64,000 nt of DNA. Source: JACQLN01 sp049274895. Its GTDB lineage: Bacteria > Patescibacteriota > Minisyncoccia > JACQLN01. The notes below the pieces were generated by a model. That model was not told where the DNA came from and did not search any database. It saw only the letters and a list, made by a program, of their open reading frames with translations. This document shows, piece by piece, positions 24,901 to 31,255 of the stretch; positions within the stretch are counted from its first letter, which is position 1; every line of letters begins with the position of its first letter. The translations under genes were made by a program, and so were the position numbers. The stretch lies in the NCBI GenBank assembly GCA_049274895.1, contig JBASTM010000005.1, positions 1 through 64,000 on the forward strand, written 5' to 3'.

Positions 24901-25463
24901 TCGTGGCTGGAAATGGGCGTGCCACAGCGCACGCAAAAAGGCACAATTTTGTAATCTTTGACCAAAAGTTTCTTGTCCCAAAATTTTTTAATGATGCTCC
25001 AAACGCTTTCAATATACTGCGGTTCGTAGGTGATGTAGGGGTTTTTGAGATCCAGCCAAAAACCCATCCGGCGCGTCAGTTTTTCCCATTCGTCTTTATA
25101 CTGCCACACTGATTTCCGGCATGCCTCGTTAAACTTGGCGATGCCGTATTTTTCTACTTCTTTTTTGTTCTTGAGACCCAACTTTTTCTCCACCTCAATT
25201 TCCACCGGCAGGCCGTGGGTATCCCAGCCGGCCCGGCGCGCCACGTAATACCCCTTCATGGTTTGATAACGGCAGATAATGTCCTTAAAAGCTCGCGCCA
25301 AAACATGGTGGATGCCGGGCCGGCCGTTAGCTGTGGGCGGGCCTTCGTAAAACACAAAAGCATGGCCTTTGGCTGTGGCCGCCAAAGACTTTTCAAAAAT
25401 ATCATTATCCTCCCAAAACTTGAGAGTTTTTTCTTCTTCTTTGATTAAATCAACCTGGCGCAT
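21984..25463 (-). CDS. ileS: Isoleucyl-tRNA synthetase with inserted histidine-phosphatase domain
   Basis: 1159 aa, longer than usual bacterial IleRS (about 940-1040). Visible parts are the HIGH-type motif in GRPGIHHVLARAFKD (about residue 51), the CP1 editing domain (LAWTTTPWTLPGN, GTGLVHTAVMYGADDFELG), GEKMSKSKGN (about residue 789) and the anticodon domain. Between the RERYWGTPLPVWECRKC strand and LIDVWFDSGAMPWA, residues about 485-680 form a complete histidine-phosphatase (phosphoglycerate-mutase-like) domain: LMRHGEAESN, YSSDLLRARETAQ, LREIDTGQFSG and VVSHMDPLF. RHG, the Arg, the Glu and the second His are all kept, so the domain looks active. A short repeat (22551-22590) is also kept in frame near the C-terminus. 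The last 44 bases are duplicated at 19470-19513. Confidence 0.96.
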   Translation of the reverse strand: MRQVDLIKEEEKTLKFWEDNDIFEKSLAATAKGHAFVFYEGPPTANGRPGIHHVLARAFKDIICRYQTMKGYYVARRAGWDTHGLPVEIEVEKKLGLKNKKEVEKYGIAKFNEACRKSVWQYKDEWEKLTRRMGFWLDLKNPYITYEPQYIESVWSIIKKFWDKKLLVKDYKIVPFCVRCGTPISSHEVAQGYETVTDKSVTVKFKVKGLADTYLLAWTTTPWTLPGNVALAVGSKINYVEVESDGEKYILAKDLAAKVFGNRDYKIIKDLKASEVAKLSYEPLFKIKELVSPQSYKVYPADFVSTQEGTGLVHTAVMYGADDFELGARHGLPKFHTVDREGVFIKSVPIVAGLPVVSEGRKDMLTEKAILFYLKKQNLLFNEADYSHEYPFCWRCQSPLIYYAKESWFIKMSALRRELIKNNQKINWVPEHLKEGRFGEWLREVKDWAVSRERYWGTPLPVWECRKCDHRLVAGSLDDLNKNRTDAPATLILMRHGEAESNLKGFCSSYPEQKLNPLTERGRKQVEAAAKKIKLGLGKEKATAVYSSDLLRARETAQIVADELKTKNIIFDPRLREIDTGQFSGQAVEAYRNYFSSFKDRFVHSPPQGESWLDVARRVRDFTADVSHKHPGKKIIVVSHMDPLFLIQTSGGIYGSDETELAYQSAVKKSKLVLDTAEFTEFKINNWPYDAEGNLDLHRPYVDAVFLKCPQCSSRMERVKDLIDVWFDSGAMPWASKNLFPADYICEAIDQTRGWFYTLVAVATALGQGAPFKNVISLNHVLDDKGEKMSKSKGNMVDPWLVGEKVGFDVMRWYFYTVNTPGDNKLFNLRDLETKKRRFVDTLVNSYLFLETYYDDAPASLAARPDILDSWILERLADLESDAAKHLDAYSVTSAARDIEEFVDELSNWYIRRSRRKFQKQNMDGEKLAAQRTLAEVLRRVSILLSPFTPFLAEWLYQNLKNLKPVTCNLESVHLESWPKASKSAKKSEIMRVMDKARELVALGLAERARTGIRVRQPLNALYLSPADYNLIGDVLYLVASELNVKKVLADRKIAKDTVVLDTELTAELKEEGLVRELTRNINDMRKEAGLTPEDKIILYYDIRQNQNFQEFLSRWEQVIKSETRSSQIHFGIAENDNFLVHKTWNHSGYEIGVGIKKV
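21994..22037. repeat. 44-bp direct repeat, right copy (ileS 3' end)
   Basis: This copy is part of the functional ileS reading frame and encodes its last residues (KTWNHSGYEIGVGIKK). It is identical to 19470-19513 over 44 bases. Together the two copies bound the AT-rich cassette of about 2.5 kb. Confidence 0.92.
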
Positions 25464-25740
25464 GAGATAAGCTTAGCCAAACCGTGCTTATAAATCAACC
25501 AAAAACCATTTAATATATTTTTATGTTTCCACGACCTTATTAAGAGAGGTCGGTTGCTCCACATCAACAAAATCATGTAACTACTAAGCGGTTACAATGC
25601 GGTCAATAATCCACTTTTTAATATCGTCTAAAACAATACCTCTATCCGATCGCCTGTGGTATCAAAAAGCGCCACCGCTAAACGGTGGCACATATTTTTC
25701 ATCAACTCTAAATCTAAATAGTTAAACTTCATAATACAAA
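25464..25740. other. Intergenic region with small ORF and hairpins
   Basis: A 277-base gap between ileS and the 60-aa gene, with a 34-aa minus-strand ORF (25628-25732) described separately. GCCACCG and CGGTGGC (about 25671-25689) form a hairpin, and another weak hairpin (CGACCT...AGGTCG) lies near 25536-25554. I see no tRNA and no strong promoter. Confidence 0.5.
25628..25732 (-). pseudogene. Possible broken small gene
   Basis: ATG at 25732 opens 34 codons (MKFNYLDLELMKNMCHRL, then AVALFDTTGDRIEVLF) and a TAG. One extra T in the TTTT run just before the stop would extend it in frame through LDDIKKWIIDRIVTA to another stop, which reads like natural protein. It may therefore be a frameshifted remnant. 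The family is not recognised. Confidence 0.3.
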
Positions 25741-25923
25741 CTATGTCCGGTCGTATTCAGCCAGTTTCTCAAAAACTTCCTTATACTCTTTTACAGCCCG
25801 TTTAGTACCTTCTTCAACTTTCATTTTCAGCTCCTCTCTTGAATCAGAAACCTGTTCCTTTACTGTCTTTTCATCAGTTTCTTTGCCGTTAATTTTTAGC
25901 AATTTCTTGATAAATTTAGTCAT
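25741..25923 (-). CDS. Small conserved-looking hypothetical protein
   Basis: 60 aa from the ATG at 25923 (MTKFIKKLLKINGKETDEK). The rest is a charged, helix-forming sequence (EELKMKVEEGTKRAVKEYKE, then VFEKLAEYDRT) that may form a coiled coil. No known domain. An amphipathic basic N-terminus could associate with membrane, but this is speculation. It stands between ileS and smpB on the minus strand. Confidence 0.55.
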   Translation of the reverse strand: MTKFIKKLLKINGKETDEKTVKEQVSDSREELKMKVEEGTKRAVKEYKEVFEKLAEYDRT

Positions 25924-25992
25924 ATTTTGATTATAGCACTTAAGACACTGGTATTCTAACAAACAAACATACTAACCTTATTCCAGTTCTAA

Positions 25993-26023
25993 ATCAAAAC
26001 CCCGCTTGCCGAAGGCGGGGGTT
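25993..26023 (-). terminator. GC hairpin, probable terminator
   Basis: On the minus strand ACCCCCGCCTT pairs with AAGCGGGGTTTT around CGGC, followed by a T-rich tract (TTTTGATTT). It lies between the 60-aa gene and smpB, which are divergent, so which transcript it ends is unclear. Confidence 0.5.
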
Positions 26024-26144
26024 CTCAATAATTTTAGTGATTATCTTTCCTATATTCCTTGGGAAATCTCCAAATTAGCAAATCGCTTTCGTTGTTTAAT
26101 AAACAAAAAGTGCCCTTTGCCCACAGCCGTGATAAACTTACAAT

Positions 26145-26588
26145 ATGGAAGCTAAAATCAACAAAAAGGCGTTTTTTAATTATGAAATCCTGGAGAAGTT
26201 CGAGGCCGGTTTAGTGCTGCTTGGTTCGGAGGTTAAATCCATAAAAAACAGCCATTACAGTTTGCAGGGCGCTTACGTGACCCTCCAAAACGAAGAGGCC
26301 TGGCTGGTGCGCGCCACCATCGCCCCCTACCAACCCAAAAATATGAATACGGCTTATAACCCCGAACGGCCGAGAAAGCTGTTGTTAAATAAAAAGGAAC
26401 TTAAATACCTCCAAGGCAAAACCAAAGAACGGGGGTTGACTATTGTGCCGTTAAAAGTCTATAATAAGCACGGTCAAATAAAATTGGAAATCGGTTTGGC
26501 CAAAGGCAAAACCAAGTCAGATAAACGGGAAGTTCTTAAAAAACGCATTGCCGATCGAGAGATCCAAAGAGAAATAAGAAATAAATAG
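26145..26588 (+). CDS. smpB: SsrA-binding protein SmpB
   Basis: 147 aa, normal length. Binds tmRNA and directs trans-translation on stalled ribosomes. The conserved core is visible: NKKAFFNYEILEKFEAGLVL, LLGSEVKSIKNSHYSLQGAY (the SEVKSLR block), PERPRKLLLNKKELKYL, and the basic C-terminal tail (GKTKSDKREVLKKRIADREI) that enters the decoding site. The tmRNA gene itself starts 87 bases downstream on the same strand, so protein and RNA partner are neighbours. Confidence 0.97.
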   Translation: MEAKINKKAFFNYEILEKFEAGLVLLGSEVKSIKNSHYSLQGAYVTLQNEEAWLVRATIAPYQPKNMNTAYNPERPRKLLLNKKELKYLQGKTKERGLTIVPLKVYNKHGQIKLEIGLAKGKTKSDKREVLKKRIADREIQREIRNK

Positions 26589-26609
26589 TTTACTATATGG
26601 GCGTAAGCC

Positions 26610-26675
26610 CAGTAGTGAACTTTTGACCTTGAACTTTTCTTCGGCTGGGCCGAAGTTTCAAAAGTTCTACTACTG
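26610..26675 (+). repeat. Hairpin between smpB and ssrA
   Basis: CAGTAGTGAACTTTTGA (26610-26626) and TCAAAAGTTCTACTACTG (26658-26675) pair over about 17 bases. The loop side contains a nested CTTCGGC/GCCGAAG pair. The hairpin ends at the first base of the tmRNA, so it could act as a processing signal for the tmRNA 5' end or as the smpB terminator. Confidence 0.6.
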
Positions 26676-27030
26676 GGGATGTAACGGCTTCGTCAAGAAG
26701 CGTATTGCTTTGGATTCGAGGTTGAGGTTGACCACAAACTCATAAAACTGGTCGAAAACAATAAGTGCAAACTTATTTAACGCTAAACCAGCGTTTGCTG
26801 TAGCTTAAAAACTTCAGCCATCGTTCCGTCCCCGCCCGAAGGGATGGAAACGGTGCCAACTTTTCGGGCCGCTCTTTCAAACCAGGCGGGTTTGGAAGCT
26901 AAGACAATCGCCGAAAGTTCAACTTTTTTGGCCGTCCTTTAAGGGTTGGACTTAAAACAAGGGCGGTTAGACTTCGTAAAAATCCTGGCAAGAAACTTTT
27001 TGCACGCGGGTTCAACTCCCGCCATCTCCA
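26675..27030 (+). ncRNA. ssrA: Transfer-messenger RNA (tmRNA)
   Basis: About 356 nt. The 5' end GGGGATG pairs with CATCTCC near the 3' end to form the acceptor stem, the discriminator is A (27030), and a T-arm GCGGGTTCAACTCCCGC (27006-27022) precedes it. The tag frame starts with the GCA at 26767 and reads ANLFNAKPAFAVA followed by TAA (26767-26808), ending in a hydrophobic AVA degron like the usual ALAA. The bases after the discriminator are CCC rather than CCA, so CCA would be added by an enzyme. It is a one-piece tmRNA next to smpB. Pseudoknot regions with GGGCC-type stems are plausible between the tag and the 3' end. Confidence 0.95.
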
Positions 27031-27070
27031 CCCCGTAAAGCAAAATATGCAGCATATTTTGCCACGGGGT
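27030..27070 (+). terminator. Large hairpin after tmRNA
   Basis: ACCCCGT (27030-27036) and ACGGGGT (27064-27070) pair, enclosing GCAAAATATG and its complement CATATTTTGC. There is no T-run directly after it. It probably defines the tmRNA 3' end or a processing site. Confidence 0.55.
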
Positions 27071-27118
27071 AGGCACGTGATAAAATTTGAAAAATTTTTC
27101 AAATTTTATTTTACGTGC
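27071..27118 (+). repeat. Long AT-rich hairpin
   Basis: GGCACGT (27072 region) and ACGTGCC pair, enclosing TAAAATTTGAAAAA and its complement TTTTTCAAATTTTA. It follows the previous hairpin directly and precedes the GIY-YIG gene. Transcription termination or mRNA protection is possible. Confidence 0.5.
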
Positions 27119-27131
27119 CACCTCGTAAAAC

Positions 27132-27401
27132 ATGCAATACGTATACATCCTGCATAGTCTTAAAGATATGGGACTGTATATAGGATACACTACTGACCTA
27201 AGAAAACGTTATCAACTTCACCAAGATGGCAAAGTGTTATCAACAAAACATCGACTGCCTGTAAAACTTATTTACTACGAATCTTACCTAAACAGAATTG
27301 ATGCCAAAAAACGAGAAATATTTTTGAAGTCGGGATCAGGGCATAGGTTTATCAAAAAGCAGTTATCAAATTATCTCAGAAATAATCCCCTTGCGCGTTA
27401 A
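27132..27401 (+). CDS. Small GIY-YIG domain protein (UPF0213-like)
   Basis: 89 aa, essentially one GIY-YIG domain. Motifs: YVYILHS (GIY position), LYIGYTTDLRKRYQLHQDG (YIG, catalytic Tyr and Arg) and DAKKREIFLKSGSG (metal-binding Glu). These stand-alone domains are predicted structure-specific endonucleases in repair, and many bacterial genomes carry them without known partners. The 3' end overlaps the start of infC by about 11 bases, suggesting a common transcript with infC-rpmI. The start ATG at 27132 follows a large hairpin. Confidence 0.88.
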   Translation: MQYVYILHSLKDMGLYIGYTTDLRKRYQLHQDGKVLSTKHRLPVKLIYYESYLNRIDAKKREIFLKSGSGHRFIKKQLSNYLRNNPLAR

Positions 27402-27882
27402 TAGAGAAATTCGGGCCGAAAAATTAGTGGTCATAGATGAAACCGGCAAATCGCTGGGAGTTTTGAGCCGGGACGAGGCTTTCAAAACCGCCCAGGACAA
27501 GGGGCTGGACTTGCTGGAGGTTAACCCCAACGCCAACCCGCCGGTTGCTAAAATCCTGGATTATGGTAAATTTGAATACCGTCAACGCAAAGCCGAGCGG
27601 AAGTTCAAATCCACCCAAAAAAGACAGGAATTAAAAATCGTCCGCATCGGGCTTAAAACCTCGGCCCACGATACCGAAGTGAAGGCGGGCCAGGCCGACA
27701 AGTTCTTGCAAAAAGGGCATAAGGTTAAACTGGAAATATTTTTGCGGGGCCGGGAAAAAGCCCATCGGGATCTGGCTAAAACCAGATTGGTGGAATTTAA
27801 GAAACTGATAAAAGAAGAACACAAAGCCGACGGCAACGCCCTAAGCACGCCTTCGGGCTGGTCGGTAACAATATCCAAATGA
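27391..27882 (+). CDS. infC: Translation initiation factor IF-3
   Basis: About 163 aa. Binds the 30S subunit and checks the start codon. N-domain: RVNREIRAEKLVVIDETGKSLGVL; linker: NPNANPPVAKILDYGKFEYRQRKAERK; C-domain: EIFLRGREKAHRDLAK. No ATG lies near the start. A TTG at 27391 opens the frame, and an in-frame ATC (27385) is an alternative. infC with a rare AUU/AUC-type start that limits its own translation is well known. The 3' end overlaps rpmI by 4 bases (ATGA). Confidence 0.95.
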   Translation: MRVNREIRAEKLVVIDETGKSLGVLSRDEAFKTAQDKGLDLLEVNPNANPPVAKILDYGKFEYRQRKAERKFKSTQKRQELKIVRIGLKTSAHDTEVKAGQADKFLQKGHKVKLEIFLRGREKAHRDLAKTRLVEFKKLIKEEHKADGNALSTPSGWSVTISK

Positions 27883-28073
27883 GTTCAAAAACCAACAAGT
27901 CAATGGCTAAAAGATTCCGCGTCACCAAACGCGGAAAAGTTTTGCATAAGCCGCCGCATCAAAATCATTTTAGAGCCAAAAAAGCGCGACACATAATCCG
28001 GTCGTCCCGCAAAACCAACCAGATGGCCAAGCCGGATATTAAAAACATTCTGGAAAAAATGCCGTTCGCGTAA
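27879..28073 (+). CDS. rpmI: 50S ribosomal protein L35
   Basis: 64 aa, strongly basic. The core SMAKRFRVTKRGKVLHKPPHQNH and the tail SSRKTNQMAKPDIKNILEKMPFA match L35. The ATG overlaps the infC stop codon (ATGA), indicating translational coupling, and the gene order infC-rpmI-rplT is the classical one. A later ATG (27903) is possible but would lose conserved residues. Confidence 0.95.
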   Translation: MSSKTNKSMAKRFRVTKRGKVLHKPPHQNHFRAKKARHIIRSSRKTNQMAKPDIKNILEKMPFA

Positions 28074-28075
28074 TG

Positions 28076-28137
28076 TAGTTATGAATATGTTCCTACTTCG
28101 CTCCTCCGGAGCTTCGCAGGACACATATTTGTAACTA
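28076..28137 (+). repeat. Hairpin between rpmI and rplT
   Basis: TAGTTATGAATATGT (28076-28090) and ACATATTTGTAACTA (28123-28137) pair with two mismatches. Inside, TCCT pairs with AGGA and GCTCC with GGAGC. It begins 3 bases after the rpmI stop, like the other hairpin elements of this window. Confidence 0.6.
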
Positions 28138-28163
28138 AATTTAAGAATTAAATTTAGACAAAT

Positions 28164-28520
28164 ATGGCAAGAGTCAAACGGGGCACTATCGCCCACAAAA
28201 GAAGGAAAAATCTGCTCAAGTACGCCAAGGGTTTTAAGTGGTCCAGAAACACCCATTACCGCGCCGCCAAAGAAGCCCTGCTGCACGCCTGGAGCAAATC
28301 TTACTACGACCGCAAAAAGAAAAAGGGTGAGTTTAGAACCTTGTGGCAGATAAAAATCGGCGCGGCCAGCCGCCTCAACGGTTTGTCTTACGGCCGATTC
28401 ATCAACGGCTTAAAGAAGGCCAATATAGAGCTGGATAGAAAAATCTTGTCTGACTTGGCCGAAAACAACCCCGAAGTTTTTTCCAAAATCGTGGAAAAGG
28501 CGAAGATCAGCACCCAATAG
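28164..28520 (+). CDS. rplT: 50S ribosomal protein L20
   Basis: 118 aa. The N-terminal extension MARVKRGTIAHKRRKNLLKYAKGF and the globular part LWQIKIGAASRLNGLSYGRFINGLKKANIELDRK match L20. It binds 23S rRNA early in assembly and often represses its own operon by binding the leader. Here a hairpin stands between rpmI and rplT, but whether L20 binds it is unknown. A strong terminator follows. Confidence 0.96.
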   Translation: MARVKRGTIAHKRRKNLLKYAKGFKWSRNTHYRAAKEALLHAWSKSYYDRKKKKGEFRTLWQIKIGAASRLNGLSYGRFINGLKKANIELDRKILSDLAENNPEVFSKIVEKAKISTQ

Positions 28521-28530
28521 GCGTTGATCG

Positions 28531-28567
28531 GAGTCCCGCACCGAAATTTTTTTGGTGCGGGATTAAA
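28531..28567 (+). terminator. Terminator of the infC-rpmI-rplT operon
   Basis: TCCCGCACC and GGTGCGGGA pair around a loop with a T-run (28534-28562), followed by TTAAATAA. Arms are of the recurrent CCCGC type. It may also serve the convergent minus-strand gene. Confidence 0.8.
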
Positions 28568-28850
28568 TAATAGATTGCTTAGAAACTTTATTTTTCAGTA
28601 CCAAAACTCCTTCAGCCCGAAGGAGTTTTGTTTTTTTGGCGGCCCCGTCGCGGTTGTAGCCGCCCAAAGTGCCGTCTGACCTAACCACGCGATGGCAAGG
28701 GATTTTCGGGTCAAAATTACGGGCGAGCGCGTTGGCCACGCCGCGACTAGCCCGGGGTGAACCGATAGCAACGGCAATTGATTTATATGTGGCCACTTTG
28801 CCTTTAGGGATTTTTTGGGTAGTTTTGTAAACCTTATCCTTAAAAATCAT
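28563..28850 (-). CDS. MGMT-family protein, DNA-binding domain only
   Basis: 95 aa. It has the C-terminal domain of O6-alkylguanine-DNA alkyltransferases: KVATYKSIAVAIGSPRASRGVANAL (HTH) and the active-site IPCHRVVRSDGTLGGYN. The reactive Cys is retained in PCHRV, unlike alkyltransferase-like (ATL) proteins that have PWHRV. The N-terminal domain of Ada/Ogt is absent, so this is a minimal repair or damage-flagging protein. The start overlaps the polX stop by 4 bases, so the two repair genes are coupled. Confidence 0.9.
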   Translation of the reverse strand: MIFKDKVYKTTQKIPKGKVATYKSIAVAIGSPRASRGVANALARNFDPKIPCHRVVRSDGTLGGYNRDGAAKKTKLLRAEGVLVLKNKVSKQSII

Positions 28851-30571
28851 TTTAGAAATCCTAACATTTTTTCTAACGGCCAGGCGTTTATAATGTCTGA
28901 TTTCTCACACCAGCCGCGGCGAGCTTGGGCGATGCCGAGCTCCAGATATTTATAATGCTCGGTGGAATGAGCGTCGGAATCTATGGCTAGTTTTACGCCT
29001 GCTCCCACCGCTTTTCTAACATATTCGTCTTTCAAATCCAGCCGGTCGGCAAAAGCGTCTATTTCCAAAACCGTGCCGGTGCGCTGGGCGGTTTTTATAA
29101 TTTCATCTATATCCACCTCAAAAGCCGGGCGTTTGTTGATGATGCGGCCGGTGGGATGGAATAAAATATCCACGTTGGGATTTTCCATAGCGGTTACGAT
29201 CCTTTTGGTTTGATCGGTCCGCGGCAAATTAAACAGCGAGTGCACTGCCGCGCCCACCACGTCCAGTTTAGCTAACACATCGTCGCGGATATCCAACGAG
29301 CCGTCTTTTAAGATGTTAACTTCTGCCCCCTTGAGGATCCTAAATTTTGATATTTGAGATTTGATTTTTGAATTTATTTTATCTATCTCCGCCATTTGAC
29401 GCAGCAGTTTTTTCTCATCCGCGCCGCCGGTCATAGCCAGCGACCGGGTATGGTCAGTGATGCAAATATATTCCAAACCCATCCGCCGGGCGGCTTCGGC
29501 CATTTCTTCTATGGAGTTTTCGCCGTCGGTCCAGTCGGTCTGTATTTGGAGATCACCTTTAAGATCACTGTAGTCAACTAGTTTGGGTAAACGATGTTCT
29601 TGAGCCGCCCCTATCTCGCCGCTCGCCGTGCGGAGTTCCGGCGGAATAAAATCCAAACCCAGTTTTTTATAAATCTCCTCTTCGGTGGCGCCAGCAACGA
29701 TTTTATCGCCTTTGTATAATCCGTACTCGTTCAATTTATAGCCGTGCCTGATGGCGATTTTACGCAACTCCACATTGTGATTTTTATCTCCAGTAAAATA
29801 CTGCACCGCCGCGCCAAAACTTTCCGGCGCTACCACTCTTAAATCAATCTCCAAACCGTTGGCCAGCTTGACCACACTTTTGGTTCGTCCTTGGGCCACT
29901 ATCCGACCCACCTCGGGCAGACTCACAAAAACGTCCATTACCGCTTCGGGCTTTTGGGAAGTGATTAAAATATCAACATCGCCCACGGTTTCCTGCATTC
30001 GCCGCACCGAACCGCAGGCCACCACCTTTTGGGTATGGGGATTTTTATCCAAACGCCCCACGATGGCGCGAACCTCCGGCAAAATATAGCCCAGCACATA
30101 CCGGCCGGAGTGTTTTTTAACAAATTCCAAACCCTTTAGAATTTTCTCTTCCGATTTCTGGCCGAACCCTTCCAGATTTCTAATCTTCCCCGCCTTGGCC
30201 GCTTTCTCTAGCTGGACCAACGTCCTAATTCCTAATTCCTGGTATAGCTTATAGACCCCTTTGGGACCAATGCCCTCCACTTTGGTCAGCCCTTCAATAT
30301 CCACCGGAATTTTCTTTTTTAAGTCTTGATATTCTTTAATGCGGCGGTTTTTGATATATTCTTCTATCATTGCGGCCATGCTTTTGCCCACACCTGGCAC
30401 TTCCTCCAGCGCTTTGGTGCCGCCTGTTTTATATATTTTTTCCAAATCCTGGGTGAGATCAGAAATAGCCGCGGCCGCGCGTAGAAAAGCGCGCGGCTTA
30501 AAAGCCACGCCCTGCATTTCCAGCATCACCGCTATTTCGCCAAAAATCTTGGAGATTTCCTGGTTGATCAC
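28847..30571 (-). CDS. polX: DNA polymerase/3'-5' exonuclease PolX
   Basis: 574 aa, the standard bacterial PolX length. Order: N-terminal helix-hairpin-helix (ALEEVPGVGKSMAAMIEEYIK and VEGIGPKGVYKLYQELG), the nucleotidyltransferase core with GDVDILITS (metal-binding Asp), then a C-terminal PHP domain (DLQIQTDWTDGENSIEEM, ICITDHTRSLAMTGG, AIDSDAHSTEHYKYL) that supplies 3'-5' exonuclease or AP endonuclease activity. The role is gap filling in base-excision repair. GTG start at 30571. An in-frame repeat at 29341-29380 encodes NSKIKSQISKF before the PHP metal site. It is coupled to the MGMT-like gene downstream. Confidence 0.95.
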   Translation of the reverse strand: MINQEISKIFGEIAVMLEMQGVAFKPRAFLRAAAAISDLTQDLEKIYKTGGTKALEEVPGVGKSMAAMIEEYIKNRRIKEYQDLKKKIPVDIEGLTKVEGIGPKGVYKLYQELGIRTLVQLEKAAKAGKIRNLEGFGQKSEEKILKGLEFVKKHSGRYVLGYILPEVRAIVGRLDKNPHTQKVVACGSVRRMQETVGDVDILITSQKPEAVMDVFVSLPEVGRIVAQGRTKSVVKLANGLEIDLRVVAPESFGAAVQYFTGDKNHNVELRKIAIRHGYKLNEYGLYKGDKIVAGATEEEIYKKLGLDFIPPELRTASGEIGAAQEHRLPKLVDYSDLKGDLQIQTDWTDGENSIEEMAEAARRMGLEYICITDHTRSLAMTGGADEKKLLRQMAEIDKINSKIKSQISKFRILKGAEVNILKDGSLDIRDDVLAKLDVVGAAVHSLFNLPRTDQTKRIVTAMENPNVDILFHPTGRIINKRPAFEVDIDEIIKTAQRTGTVLEIDAFADRLDLKDEYVRKAVGAGVKLAIDSDAHSTEHYKYLELGIAQARRGWCEKSDIINAWPLEKMLGFLK

Positions 30572-30600
30572 TGTCTATATGTTAGCAAGTTACGGATAAA

Positions 30601-30667
30601 ATAAAACCCCGCTCCGACTTCACTAAGTCGCGGGCGGGGATAAAACCCAACACTTGGTGTGTTGGGT
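30601..30667 (-). terminator. Tandem terminators of the small orphan gene
   Basis: Two hairpins in a row on the minus strand: ACCCAACAC/GTGTTGGGT followed by TTTTATCC, then CCCCGCCCG...CGGAGCGGGG with CGACTT/AAGTCG inside, followed by TTTTATTTT. They end the transcript of the gene at 30711-31151. Confidence 0.8.
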
Positions 30668-30710
30668 AATTGCGGAAGGACTATCCTTTCGGAGATCTTA
30701 TTTACCGTTA

Positions 30711-31151
30711 TCAATGATGGATAGCGTACTGGATAATTCTGCGCCAGAACGGTGGCGGGCGCACGACCTTGGCGGGATCGGGGTCGCCTGGAAGAAGTAT
30801 TTCGTGATCGCCACCATCATGCGGCATAGTACGAACAATCCCCCAACCCAAGTCATCACCGAGCAGTTCCTGCCAGTCATTTCTGTCAGTAGCTGCTCCT
30901 CTTTTTGAGAGGAACTTGCGGTGGTTTCTTCTACGAGGAGTAGTGTGGCCATCCACTAAAACTAAACCCAACAAACTGCTTTCAACTTGCGAGCGTAACC
31001 GACCCGAATCCGTGGCAACGCGTAAACGGCGATAGCGTCGGCCCAGTTTTTCAATGTCGCCGGCGAAACGGCGGGCTGTTTTTTGAACAATCCCGAAAAG
31101 TTCGCCGTCCAAGTCTTCCTGACTTTTTCTTCTAACCCTTACCCCTTTCAT
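30711..31151 (-). CDS. Small basic orphan protein
   Basis: 146 aa from the ATG at 31151 (MKGVRVRRKSQEDLDGELF), chosen because AAGGAGG lies 7 bases upstream. Arg-rich throughout. The first half is helical (FGIVQKTARRFAGDIEKLGRR); the second half has a WQELLGDDLGWG segment and a His-rich end. The family is not recognised and no export signal is seen. The gene is GC-rich with its own tandem terminators, like other singletons in the window. A DNA-binding role is possible from charge only. Confidence 0.6.
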   Translation of the reverse strand: MKGVRVRRKSQEDLDGELFGIVQKTARRFAGDIEKLGRRYRRLRVATDSGRLRSQVESSLLGLVLVDGHTTPRRRNHRKFLSKRGAATDRNDWQELLGDDLGWGIVRTMPHDGGDHEILLPGDPDPAKVVRPPPFWRRIIQYAIHH

Positions 31152-31168
31152 TCTCAACCTCCTTTTTA

Positions 31169-31200
31169 TCCCGCATCTTTTGTTTACAAAAGGCGCGGGA
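31169..31200. terminator. Hairpin upstream of orphan gene
   Basis: TCCCGCATCTTTTG and CAAAAGGCGCGGGA pair around TTTA. It is in the 5' region of the 30711-31151 gene and downstream of the MFS gene. It lacks a T-run on the minus strand and may be an attenuator-like or processing hairpin. Confidence 0.45.
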
Positions 31201-31255
31201 TTTGATTTGAAAGAACACGGCCGTACCCTACCATCGCCCACTATAACCTATTTTG

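Noticed and set aside
28076..28137. L20-binding leader regulating rplT
   Set aside because: The hairpin lies between rpmI and rplT instead of upstream of infC/rpmI and resembles the dispersed hairpin elements; no 23S-like mimic was recognisable.
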